Origin: Candidatus Woesearchaeota archaeon
GTDB lineage: Archaea; Nanobdellota; Nanobdellia; SCGC-AAA011-G17; JAGVZF01
Assembly: GCA_018302785.1 (NCBI GenBank)
Contig: JAGVZF010000013.1
Span: 74,787-109,887 of the forward strand
DNA length: 35,101 nucleotides
Direction of reading: 5' to 3'
Shown: piece after piece, positions 1-8,313 of the stretch
How positions within the stretch are numbered: the stretch's first letter is position 1
How the letters are laid out: each line of letters opens with the position of its first letter
Notes under the pieces: generated by a model
What the model was told of the DNA's origin: nothing
Databases searched by the model: none
What the model saw: only the letters and a program-made list of their open reading frames with translations
Made by a program: the position numbers and the translations under genes

Positions 1-1
1 T

Positions 2-571
2 ACTTCTCATTATGGATTTACAATTAAAGTTTCAATCTTAATTTTAGTTGGAATTTTAATGTCATTTTTTATAGAAAAAATAATTCATTGGAATCACTGT
101 CACAAGCCCACTAATAAGAAACATATACATCCATTTGCTTATTTAAATTTAATAGGAGATGCATTCCATAACTTAATTGACGGAATAGCAATTGCTTCAA
201 GTTATTTAATAAGCATTCCAGCAGGAATAGCTACAACAATAGCAGTTTTATTCCATGAAATTCCTCAAGAAATAGGAGATTTTGGCATATTAATACATGG
301 AGGATTTTCAAAAGCAAAAGCCTTATTTCTGAATTTTATTACTGCTTTAACAGCAATTCTAGGGGCTATTATAGCCTTATTAATAGGTAATTATGTAGAA
401 AATTTAACTCTATATTTAATCCCAATAGCAGCAGGAAATTTAATTTATATAGCTGCTTCTGATCTAATTCCAGAGCTTCATAAAGAACCCAATATTAAAA
501 AATCAATAGTTCAAAGCTTTATATTTATGTTAGGAATATTAACTATGCTTACCTTAATATTATTAGATTAA
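2..571 (+). CDS. ZIP-family metal transporter (5' end outside window)
   Basis: Frame open from base 2; motifs HNLIDGIAIASSYL and AVLFHEIPQEIGDFGIL are typical ZIP TM4/TM5 metal-site motifs; hydrophobic segments; stop at 571. Confidence 0.88.
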   Translation, partial: TSHYGFTIKVSILILVGILMSFFIEKIIHWNHCHKPTNKKHIHPFAYLNLIGDAFHNLIDGIAIASSYLISIPAGIATTIAVLFHEIPQEIGDFGILIHGGFSKAKALFLNFITALTAILGAIIALLIGNYVENLTLYLIPIAAGNLIYIAASDLIPELHKEPNIKKSIVQSFIFMLGILTMLTLILLD

Positions 572-608
572 AACAAAACTTTAAATACAAACTTTTCTTC
601 TACAATTT

Positions 609-1010
609 ATGGCAGTAAGAAGAATTACCATAATAAAAATCAGTAGATTAGAAAATTATAATATAAATGAAGATTTACAATGGTTTTCAAATTCTCTTGG
701 TTTATTTGGAGATAGAGACAAAGAGAAAAGTTGTTTTAGAGTTTTTCTTGAAATATTAAAAGTCTCAAAAGTTCATGCAGGAATTTCAAGCGAACAAATA
801 GCAATAAGGTCTAATTTAACTAGGGCAACTGTAATACATCACATAAATACTCTTATTTCAAAAGGTCTAATAATATCTAAAGATAATAGGTATTTCTTAA
901 GAGTTAAGAATCTAGAAGAATTAGTAGATTTGATTAGATCAGATACAATTGAAGTTCTAAAAGATCTTAAAAAAACTGCTAAAGACTTAGATACTGAGTT
1001 AGGATTATAA
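609..1010 (+). CDS. winged-helix (MarR/ArsR-like) transcriptional regulator
   Basis: HTH-like segment GISSEQIAIRSNLTRATVIHHINTLISKGLIISKDNRYFLR. Confidence 0.65.
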   Translation: MAVRRITIIKISRLENYNINEDLQWFSNSLGLFGDRDKEKSCFRVFLEILKVSKVHAGISSEQIAIRSNLTRATVIHHINTLISKGLIISKDNRYFLRVKNLEELVDLIRSDTIEVLKDLKKTAKDLDTELGL

Positions 1011-1222
1011 TTCTTTAGAAATCATCTAGATATTAATTGTAATGATCATAAAGGCTTTGACCGTAAACTGTGGTTCTGGCCTTAATACTGTATATAAATG
1101 GAGACTTAATTGAACTAATATTAAATAAACTTGGGGTTATGAAAAGAGTAACGCCTTAATGTATAATCTAAAATATGAAAGTATTAGAAATACTTTTAAA
1201 CTTAAAAAATTATCTTTTACTA

Positions 1223-1486
1223 ATGTATGAATTTACCACCAGAAGTAAAAAAGCTGAAAAGCAATTTTATGAAGTTTTTAATTCTAGAGAAGGTATACGT
1301 GAAAAGTTAAAAATGCTAATGATAAATCCTAGAAAGGAATTAAATTCCCATAAACTAAAAGGAAAGTTAGAAGGTAAGTGGAGTTGTTATCTTGGCTGGG
1401 ACATTAGACTAGTTTACGAAATTGATGATAAAAATAAAGAAATAGTGGTTGTAGCAGCTGGTTCTCATAAAGAAGTTTATGGTTAA
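1223..1486 (+). CDS. RelE/YafQ-like mRNA interferase toxin
   Basis: Track ORF 1175-1486; internal ATG at 1223 gives MYEFTTRSKKAEKQF...; C-terminal half LKGKLEGKWSCYLGWDIRLVYEIDDKNKEIVVVAAGSHKEVYG matches the RelE/YafQ fold pattern. Confidence 0.75.
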   Translation: MYEFTTRSKKAEKQFYEVFNSREGIREKLKMLMINPRKELNSHKLKGKLEGKWSCYLGWDIRLVYEIDDKNKEIVVVAAGSHKEVYG

Positions 1487-1635
1487 ATTTTAAGTTTCCA
1501 AGTTTTTATACCTTGTTTCTTGGCTTCATCACTTTCTTTAATAGCTTCAACCATTTTTGGATTTCTCAATATACCAACTTCTTCCAAAAGCCCCTCATAT
1601 TCCTTTCTTGGTATGGTAACCATTTCTTGTGTCAT
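1483..1635 (-). CDS. small antitoxin-like protein, 50 aa (not in ORF track)
   Basis: Manual translation of the minus strand: MTQEMVTIPRKEYEGLLEEVGILRNPKMVEAIKESDEAKKQGIKTWKLKI*. 'MVTIPRKEYEGLLEE' resembles small archaeal antitoxins paired with RelE-type toxins. Shares a TTAA stop overlap with the toxin gene. Confidence 0.6.
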   Translation of the reverse strand: MTQEMVTIPRKEYEGLLEEVGILRNPKMVEAIKESDEAKKQGIKTWKLKI

Positions 1636-2008
1636 TTTAGTTTAATAAGTGATTATCATTTATAAAACTTTAGTTTTATGTGGGGTATATGTAAAATTAA
1701 CTAATAGTGGTACTCTAAAATATATTTTAAGTTATTTATATTAACGCTAATTAATTACAAATTAAATAGATTTTCTATGTACTTCATTGGAATTTGTTAT
1801 CTATAAGCATTACTTAATTTAACAGAGCCTTCCCGCAAGTTAGCTACTGATTTAAAATTAGGACAAAATAAATGGTTAGATTTGATTAAGATAAATAAAG
1901 TTTAGCTCTTTGCTATTTTCTAGAGAGTCTCAAAAAATAGATTTAAATAATTTGCTATCTTATAACCTTTAATATCTATTTTAAAAATCAAATGTTGGGG
2001 GTTAAAAA

Positions 2009-2436
2009 ATGAGTTTAAGAAGTAAATTAGGATTATCTTTAGCAGGAATTGCATTAACCGCTACTGTAGCTTGTGGACCAAAACCAGAGTTAAATGACCC
2101 TTATTTTATCGGTCTTTCCACTTATCAAAATAGATATATAAAACAACCAACAGGAGAGGTAAATCTACAAGAACTTTTCATGATGTTGATGTAAATGGAA
2201 GTATAGATCAATTAGATGAAGAAATTTATAGAGTATCACCCAATGAAAGAGAATTGCAAATCTCAATAACATATGTGAGAGGTAGACAACAACCATTTGT
2301 AACTCCACGGTCTGAACCAGATTCTACTGTTACATTATTAGATGCTGATATGCGATTGGATATAGAGTTTAAAAACATGATAAGGTCAGGATTATTTATA
2401 CCAATTCCAAGTGCAGTTAAAGAAGAGATTTTGTAA
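2009..2436 (+). pseudogene. lipoprotein-like gene split by an apparent -1 frameshift
   Basis: ORF 2009-2194 has a lipobox-like signal (MSLRSKLGLSLAGIALTATVAC). Frame 1 stays coding-like upstream of the 2254 TTG (FHDVDVNGSIDQLDEEIYRVSPNERELQISITYVRG...). One extra T in CTTTTC at ~2174-2179 would join the frames. SD-like GGGGG upstream of 2009. Confidence 0.55.
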
Positions 2437-2583
2437 TCTTTTAATTAGGTTTGAAGATCAAATATAAAATAGTTCTTTTTCTTTTTATTAATATTTTAAA
2501 TTCAAAGCGTCGTAGAAAGGCTTATAAATCTTTTTGAAATTATAAAATTACCCGTTAAAACTACAGCAAGTAGGAGGGTTATT

Positions 2584-2670
2584 ATGAACAAGAAACTTAT
2601 TTTAGAAGCATTAAAGAAGTTAAGGGAAGTTAATGTTGAAAGGAAATTTCGCCAAAAAGTATATAAATAA
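2584..2670 (+). pseudogene. N-terminal fragment resembling archaeal ribosomal protein uL1
   Basis: Preceded by GGAGGG; encodes MNKKLILEALKKLREVNVERKFRQKVYK*, resembling the start of archaeal L1 (..ILEAlkk.re...krnFtQsvd..). Homology ends after about 24 codons. Confidence 0.5.
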
Positions 2671-2693
2671 GTAAACACACATAAATAAGTAAA
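2663..2693 (+). repeat. two 13-nt direct repeats (ataaataagtaaa) immediately upstream of vapB
   Basis: Perfect copies at 2663-2675 and 2681-2693, 18-nt period. Confidence 0.75.
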
Positions 2694-2921
2694 ATGACCA
2701 ACGTAACACTAGCGGTTCCGGAAGATCTGCACAAAATTATGCAAAAACACAAAGACATTAAATGGAGCGAGGTAGCTCGTCAAGCCATATGGGAAAAAGC
2801 GCGGAAGCTTGAACTTATGGATAAACTCCTGGCCAAAAGTACATTGACAGAAGAAGATGCACTCAAAATAGGCCGCAAAATCAAGCACGGAATTGCTAAA
2901 AAACACGACTTGGTCAAATGA
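2694..2921 (+). CDS. VapB-like antitoxin
   Basis: RHH-like N-terminus ([35 protein letters not shown]); ATGA overlap with a downstream PIN protein. Confidence 0.8.
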   Translation: MTNVTLAVPEDLHKIMQKHKDIKWSEVARQAIWEKARKLELMDKLLAKSTLTEEDALKIGRKIKHGIAKKHDLVK

Positions 2922-3340
2922 AGATTCTTGTTGATGCAAACAGGATTGTTGCTGCTTTGATGAAGCAGAGTACAACAAGAGATATCTTACTTGACGAGGC
3001 ATTTGAATTTGTTACACCGGATTATTCTATTTCTGAGGTTGAGGAACACAGAGATGAATTACAACAAAGACTTAAATTAACAAGAGAGGAGTTTGATGTT
3101 TTACTTGCGCTTCTTTTTGAGCGCATAACTGTTCTTCCAAAATATGCATACAATGATCTCATTAACGAATGCAAGGAAGCCATCGAAGATATTGATGACG
3201 TGCCATATCTTGCAGCATGTTTGGCAAGTAAATGTCTGGGCATTTGGTCACATGATCCGCATGTTCTGAAACAGAAAAAAGTAAGTGTGTTTACGAATAT
3301 CAACATGCTGAGGATGTCGAAGTCGGCGAAATCGGATTGA
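2918..3340 (+). CDS. PIN-domain toxin (VapC-like)
   Basis: [15 protein letters not shown] start, conserved acidic residues and [27 protein letters not shown] typical of PIN domains. Confidence 0.85.
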   Translation: MKILVDANRIVAALMKQSTTRDILLDEAFEFVTPDYSISEVEEHRDELQQRLKLTREEFDVLLALLFERITVLPKYAYNDLINECKEAIEDIDDVPYLAACLASKCLGIWSHDPHVLKQKKVSVFTNINMLRMSKSAKSD

Positions 3341-3423
3341 ATATTATACAACTTCATAGAAAATCTTAAATATTATAACACATCATCAAAAAATAGTTCT
3401 AATCATGAATTAAGGAGATAAAA

Positions 3424-3987
3424 ATGGTAAAAATAGGAGAAAAAGCACCTGAATTTACAACAGAAGCATTTCACAATAACGAAATTAAAAAAATTAGTCT
3501 AAAAGATTATAAAGGAAAATGGGTAGTTTTAATGTTTTATCCAGGAGATTTCACATTTATTTGTCCAACAGAATTATACGAAGTAGCTTCTATGTATGAT
3601 AAATTTAAAGAACTAGGGGCAGAAGTTCTTAGTATTTCTACAGATAGTGTTCATGTTCATAAAGCATGGTCTGACACATCAAAAGCAGTAAGTAATGTAA
3701 AATTTCCAATGTTATCAGATAAAAATGGAAATATATCAAGATCTTATAATTCATATATAGAAGATGAAGGAGTATCTTTAAGAGGCACTTTTATTATAGA
3801 TCCAGAAGGAATTTTAAAAACTATTGAAATTCATGATAATTCAATTGGAAGAAATGCTAATGAATTATACAGAATATTACAAGCAGCTAAATATGTTTCT
3901 CAAAATAAAGGTCAAGTTTGTCCAGCTTCTTGGGCTCCGGGAAAAGAAACATTAAGACCAGGTCTAGACTTAGTTGGAAAAATATAA
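3424..3987 (+). CDS. ahpC: 2-Cys peroxiredoxin (AhpC/Prx)
   Basis: FYPGDFTFICPTEL peroxidatic motif and resolving-Cys motif GQVCPASWAPG. Confidence 0.95.
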   Translation: MVKIGEKAPEFTTEAFHNNEIKKISLKDYKGKWVVLMFYPGDFTFICPTELYEVASMYDKFKELGAEVLSISTDSVHVHKAWSDTSKAVSNVKFPMLSDKNGNISRSYNSYIEDEGVSLRGTFIIDPEGILKTIEIHDNSIGRNANELYRILQAAKYVSQNKGQVCPASWAPGKETLRPGLDLVGKI

Positions 3988-4002
3988 TTAATTACACTAA
4001 TA

Positions 4003-5307
4003 ATGATAGTAATGAAATTTGGTGGATCTTCTGTGGATTCACCTAATAAAATTAAAACAATAGAAGAAATTGTTAGAAGAGAACTTGCTAGAAAACCAAT
4101 AATAGTTGTTTCTGCTTTAAGAGGAGTTACAAGTGAATTACATGAATTAGCAAGAACTTCATATCAAGGTACATATCCATCAACAGGCTATGTAGCTTTA
4201 AGACATTATGAACTCATACGTAATTTAGGATTAGACCTTTCAATTTCTCCAGAAATATCAGAATTAGGGGATTGTCTTAAAACAAGAAACCTTCCTCATT
4301 TACAATATATTGATCAAGTCATGTCATTAGGTGAAAGAATCTCAATAAAAATAGTTGCAGCTTATTTAAGAAGTAAAGGCTTAAATGCACAAGCTTTTAA
4401 TTCATATGACTTAGGACTTGTAACAAATTCAAATTTTTCATCTGCTGAATTTTTACCAGAATCATTACCAGCAATAAATTCTTCAATAAGTAGCCTTGAT
4501 TGCATACCAATAATTACTGGTTTTATTGCAAAAGACAAAAAAGGTAATATAACTACACTTGGTAGAAATAAATCTGATTATAGTGCTGCAATTTTTGCTA
4601 GAGCAATAGAAGCTGAGGAGCTACAAATTTGGACTGATGTAAATGGGATTCTAACTGCAAATCCAGAAATTGTTCCAAGCGCAAGAACTATAGCAAATCT
4701 CTCATATGCAGAAGCTAAAGAATTAGCATTTTTTGGAGCAAAAGTATTACATCCTAATGCAATTGAACCTGCTGAAGAAAGGAATATTCCAATCAGAGTC
4801 TTAAATACTCTAGATAGAAATAATCCAGGTTCAACCATATCAATAAAATCACCTAGAAATGGAGTTAAAGGTATAACAAGTAAATCAAATGTAATTATTG
4901 TTAATAATAGATCAGGAAGTATGATAGATTCACATGGTCATTTAGCAGATACATTTAATTCCTTCAGCAAATATGGAAAATCAGTTGATGCAGTAGCTAC
5001 CTCAAATATTACAATTTCAGGAACTGTTTATGATTGGCAAAAACTGGAGGAAATCATAAAGGAAATTTCTCAAAGAGGAAAAGTTACATTATATCAAGGT
5101 CTTTGTCAAATTTGCGTGGTAGGAGACGGAATTGATGAAACACCTGGAATTCAAGGAAGAGTTTTTGGTACTTTGCCAGATATTATAGTAAAAATGATAA
5201 GTCAAGCGGCAGATTCTTCAAATATTACATTTTTAGTTGATGCCGATCATGAACACGAAGTAGTTAGAAGACTACATAGAGAATTCATTGAAAATTATCC
5301 TATATGA
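4003..5307 (+). CDS. lysC: aspartate kinase
   Basis: VMKFGGSSVDSPNKI, GFIAKDKKGNITTLGRNKSDYSAA, LQIWTDVNGILTANP, and C-terminal ACT-like region. Confidence 0.93.
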   Translation: MIVMKFGGSSVDSPNKIKTIEEIVRRELARKPIIVVSALRGVTSELHELARTSYQGTYPSTGYVALRHYELIRNLGLDLSISPEISELGDCLKTRNLPHLQYIDQVMSLGERISIKIVAAYLRSKGLNAQAFNSYDLGLVTNSNFSSAEFLPESLPAINSSISSLDCIPIITGFIAKDKKGNITTLGRNKSDYSAAIFARAIEAEELQIWTDVNGILTANPEIVPSARTIANLSYAEAKELAFFGAKVLHPNAIEPAEERNIPIRVLNTLDRNNPGSTISIKSPRNGVKGITSKSNVIIVNNRSGSMIDSHGHLADTFNSFSKYGKSVDAVATSNITISGTVYDWQKLEEIIKEISQRGKVTLYQGLCQICVVGDGIDETPGIQGRVFGTLPDIIVKMISQAADSSNITFLVDADHEHEVVRRLHREFIENYPI

Positions 5308-5999
5308 ATTATTCCTTTTCCATATAATATTAAAAGAATTCCTAATGCTATCATAACAAATCCAGTAAATAATCTCATCCATTTCTTTTGCGAATCTTTC
5401 CATTTTTGTATTTTCTTTGCACTTAATCCAAAATAAACTAATAATAGAATTACTAATAAAGGCAATATAAATATAAAATTATAAACTAATAAGTAAATAA
5501 CAGTTTGTGCTTGAAATCCTTTTGTAGCTAATAAAGTTGTAATTGCTAAATAAGGACCACCTGTACATGGAAGTTCAACAGCTGCAACAAAAATTCCTAA
5601 AATAATAGCACTAGGAACACTTATTTTCTTCATCATCTCTTTTATTTGTTCAGCTCTTCTAGCAGGAATTCTTAAAGAAATTCCTTTTCCATACCAAAAG
5701 AAATCTTTAGCTTCAATTAATCCCAAAACTATAACAACAATTCCAACAACAACACTTAAAGTCTCAGCTAAATTAAATCTTTGAATAAATAATAATAAAC
5801 CAATTCCAGCTAAGAAATAAGTAATATAAACAGCAGTAATATAAATTAGTCCTGTAACTAACATCATATGTCTTCTTTTTTGTTTGGATAAAGCAAGTAA
5901 TGTAGTAATTAGCAAAATTAGAACTCCTATTGCGCATGGATTTATACTATCAATTAAAGCTGTTGTAATAACAGCAGCCCAAGTTATATCAATAGCCAT
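5295..5999 (-). CDS. CcdA/DsbD-type thiol-electron-transfer membrane protein
   Basis: Conserved SINPCAIGVLILLI and ELPCTGGPYLAI motifs; about 6 TM segments. Confidence 0.85.
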   Translation of the reverse strand: MAIDITWAAVITTALIDSINPCAIGVLILLITTLLALSKQKRRHMMLVTGLIYITAVYITYFLAGIGLLLFIQRFNLAETLSVVVGIVVIVLGLIEAKDFFWYGKGISLRIPARRAEQIKEMMKKISVPSAIILGIFVAAVELPCTGGPYLAITTLLATKGFQAQTVIYLLVYNFIFILPLLVILLLVYFGLSAKKIQKWKDSQKKWMRLFTGFVMIALGILLILYGKGIIHIG

Positions 6000-6000
6000 T

Positions 6001-6426
6001 TTAAATTTGGCAGCCTGCTTTTTCAGCCAAATTATTTAATTCCTGAACTCCAATTAGTCTAGTTCCATCAGGAAATTCCCAATCAGGATACTTCTCTACT
6101 TTTTTGTCTAAACATAATTGTGGCTGTCCTTCCATACCCCTACAGGCCATAGGTAAATTTCCCTTTTCATTTTTAACACATTTAGGATCACATTCAATAT
6201 AAACTCCTCTTTCGTAAATTATATTATATGAACTTCCAAACATATCTTTTTGCCTTGCACAATTTGGACACCAATATGCCCCATATTCCTTAACATTTTT
6301 ATCAGCCAAACAATTAGCTAAATTATCATAATTAACTTTTTCTTTATTACATCCACTAACTATTATTAAGCTAATAATCGCTAAAATAGTTAATAAACTA
6401 GTTGTTTTAGCAAAATTCACATACAT
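6001..6426 (-). CDS. thioredoxin-like lipoprotein (WCPNC active site)
   Basis: Lipobox ISLIIVSGC then EYGAYWCPNCARQKDMFG; further Cys residues. Resembles Trx domains associated with VKOR. Confidence 0.85.
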   Translation of the reverse strand: MYVNFAKTTSLLTILAIISLIIVSGCNKEKVNYDNLANCLADKNVKEYGAYWCPNCARQKDMFGSSYNIIYERGVYIECDPKCVKNEKGNLPMACRGMEGQPQLCLDKKVEKYPDWEFPDGTRLIGVQELNNLAEKAGCQI

Positions 6427-6487
6427 TTTTCTTACTAGATGACTTTTTTACCTCTTTTTTCTTTTTAATTGGTTTCATATTTTTAAA

Positions 6488-6970
6488 TTATTTATTTAAC
6501 TTTATATTTTTTTCTATTTTACCATCTTTTTTATATAAAATAATACTTAAAATTAATATTATTGTAATAAAAGTTGCAGAAATTAAACAAAATATACACC
6601 AAGCAAATATAACAAAAGCTTCAAGAAAAGTTAAATATAAACTAAATATAAATGAAACTATAGATAAAATAAGGATATACTTAGTAATTTTCTTTTCTTT
6701 AACTAAATTACCTTTCTTTTTCATGGCTATAATTTTTTCAAAAGATAATATAAAAAATAGTAAATATCCAATAAAACCAAAAATTGCAACAGGAATTCCT
6801 AATATTTCAGCATAACTACTTTTATTTACTATATCACAATTAAATTTTTCATTAAAATTACAAAAAGTGCTTAACTCAGGTTTAAAATGTAAATAAGTTA
6901 AATAAATTGTTAAAGGCATTCCTAATAAACTTAGAATTAGAATAAATAATATTAAAGACCTCTTAGACAT
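6488..6970 (-). CDS. VKOR-family (vitamin K epoxide reductase-like) disulfide-generating protein
   Basis: Multi-TM; FNCDIVNKSSYAEILGIPVAIFG motif and CxxC in FAWCIFCLISA. Confidence 0.88.
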   Translation of the reverse strand: MSKRSLILFILILSLLGMPLTIYLTYLHFKPELSTFCNFNEKFNCDIVNKSSYAEILGIPVAIFGFIGYLLFFILSFEKIIAMKKKGNLVKEKKITKYILILSIVSFIFSLYLTFLEAFVIFAWCIFCLISATFITIILILSIILYKKDGKIEKNIKLNK

Positions 6971-7028
6971 GATTATATGTTAAAATTAATGATTTATAAA
7001 ACTTTCTAGGTATTATTTCTTATTTTAG

Positions 7029-7068
7029 AATCTTATAAAATAACAGAAAATCTTATAAAATAACAGAA
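7029..7068 (+). promoter_or_regulatory. perfect 20-nt tandem duplication carrying TATA-like elements
   Basis: aatcttataaaataacagaa at 7029-7048 and 7049-7068, just upstream of the antiporter operon. Confidence 0.6.
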
Positions 7069-7098
7069 TTTCTTAATAAAAGAAAAAAGGGGTATGAA

Positions 7099-8313
7099 AT
7101 GGGTATTGCTTATGTTCCTGGATTAGTTTGGATTGCTGCTTTATTTTTCATAGGAATAGTTATCTCATTAGTATCTCAAAAATTAAAAATTCCAGATATT
7201 ATATTATTACTCCTAGTAGGTATAATTTTAAGTATAAAAGGATACACAATAAGTAATTTTTTTCCAGAAAGTTACTTATTAGCATTTACAGTCTTTGCAT
7301 TAATTTTAATAGTTTTTGACAGCGCATCAAATTTAAAAATTTCAGAAGTCCTTGACATCTCCCCTATAGCTGTAAAATTATCAGTAGTCTTTCTTTTATT
7401 AAATGTATTAATTCTTACATTCTTTACTCAATTAATATTCTTTAATATTAAAGATTTTAGTACTATATACATATCAGTTGTATTCTCAGCAATAATGGCA
7501 GGAACAAGCCCAGAAGTTCTTTCTTCATTCACTTCAGTAGCCAAACATAAAGTCCTAGATATACTTTCATTTGAATCAATTATTAATGATCCAATTACAC
7601 TAATATTTCCAATAATAATATTTAATGTCTATACGGGTGCATTAAAAACTAATAGTATTGTAAATTCATTTATTCAACAAGTTTTATTAGGAGTCTTATT
7701 TGGATTTATGATAGGATATGTTGCATTTAATTTACTAAGACTAATTTATTCTAATGAAGACAATATAAGCCCATTAATCTTAGTTGCATTATCTCTTGGA
7801 ACTTTTGTATTAGCAGAAGAACTTAATGGAGATGGAATACTAGCAGTAACTACCTTAGCTATAATGTTTGCTAATGCTCCAATAAGAGAAAAATTCGAAC
7901 TTCAAAAATTCAGTAATATATTTGCAAATTTTCTACGAGTAGTCTTATTTATTTTATTAGGTTTAATAATTAAACTTCAATTTAGCCTTGATTTTATTAT
8001 TAATAGCTTAGCTTTATTCTTCATATTATTATTAATAAGATTTCTATCAGTAGAGTTAGTCTGTGCAAAATCAAACTTTACCTTAAGAGAAAAAATATTC
8101 ATGACATTAAACATTCCTAAAGGTATCACAACAGCAATTCTTTTAATTATAATAAGTACTTTATTCTTAGCAGAAGATCAAATTCTAAACTTAGGGTTAA
8201 TCTTCATTATTTACAGCATAATTTTAGGGTCAATTTCAATTAAGTTTGCAAACTCGTGGCTTAATATCAATAGACCAAAATTAGAAGATATAAAATCGAA
8301 ACCACTAAAATGA
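7099..8313 (+). CDS. cation:proton antiporter (CPA family)
   Basis: About 12 TM; LLLVGIILS..., SAIMAGTSPEVL, FESIINDPITLIFP (ND motif) and ELNGDGILAVTTLAIMFAN. Confidence 0.85.
   Translation: MGIAYVPGLVWIAALFFIGIVISLVSQKLKIPDIILLLLVGIILSIKGYTISNFFPESYLLAFTVFALILIVFDSASNLKISEVLDISPIAVKLSVVFLLLNVLILTFFTQLIFFNIKDFSTIYISVVFSAIMAGTSPEVLSSFTSVAKHKVLDILSFESIINDPITLIFPIIIFNVYTGALKTNSIVNSFIQQVLLGVLFGFMIGYVAFNLLRLIYSNEDNISPLILVALSLGTFVLAEELNGDGILAVTTLAIMFANAPIREKFELQKFSNIFANFLRVVLFILLGLIIKLQFSLDFIINSLALFFILLLIRFLSVELVCAKSNFTLREKIFMTLNIPKGITTAILLIIISTLFLAEDQILNLGLIFIIYSIILGSISIKFANSWLNINRPKLEDIKSKPLK

Noticed and set aside
2709-3357. Minus-strand ORFs of 97 and 111 aa opposite vapBC
   Set aside because: Antisense shadows of well-supported VapB/VapC coding frames; no recognisable protein features.
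4578-4838. 86-aa minus ORF inside aspartate kinase
   Set aside because: Antisense to a highly conserved gene; no independent signal.
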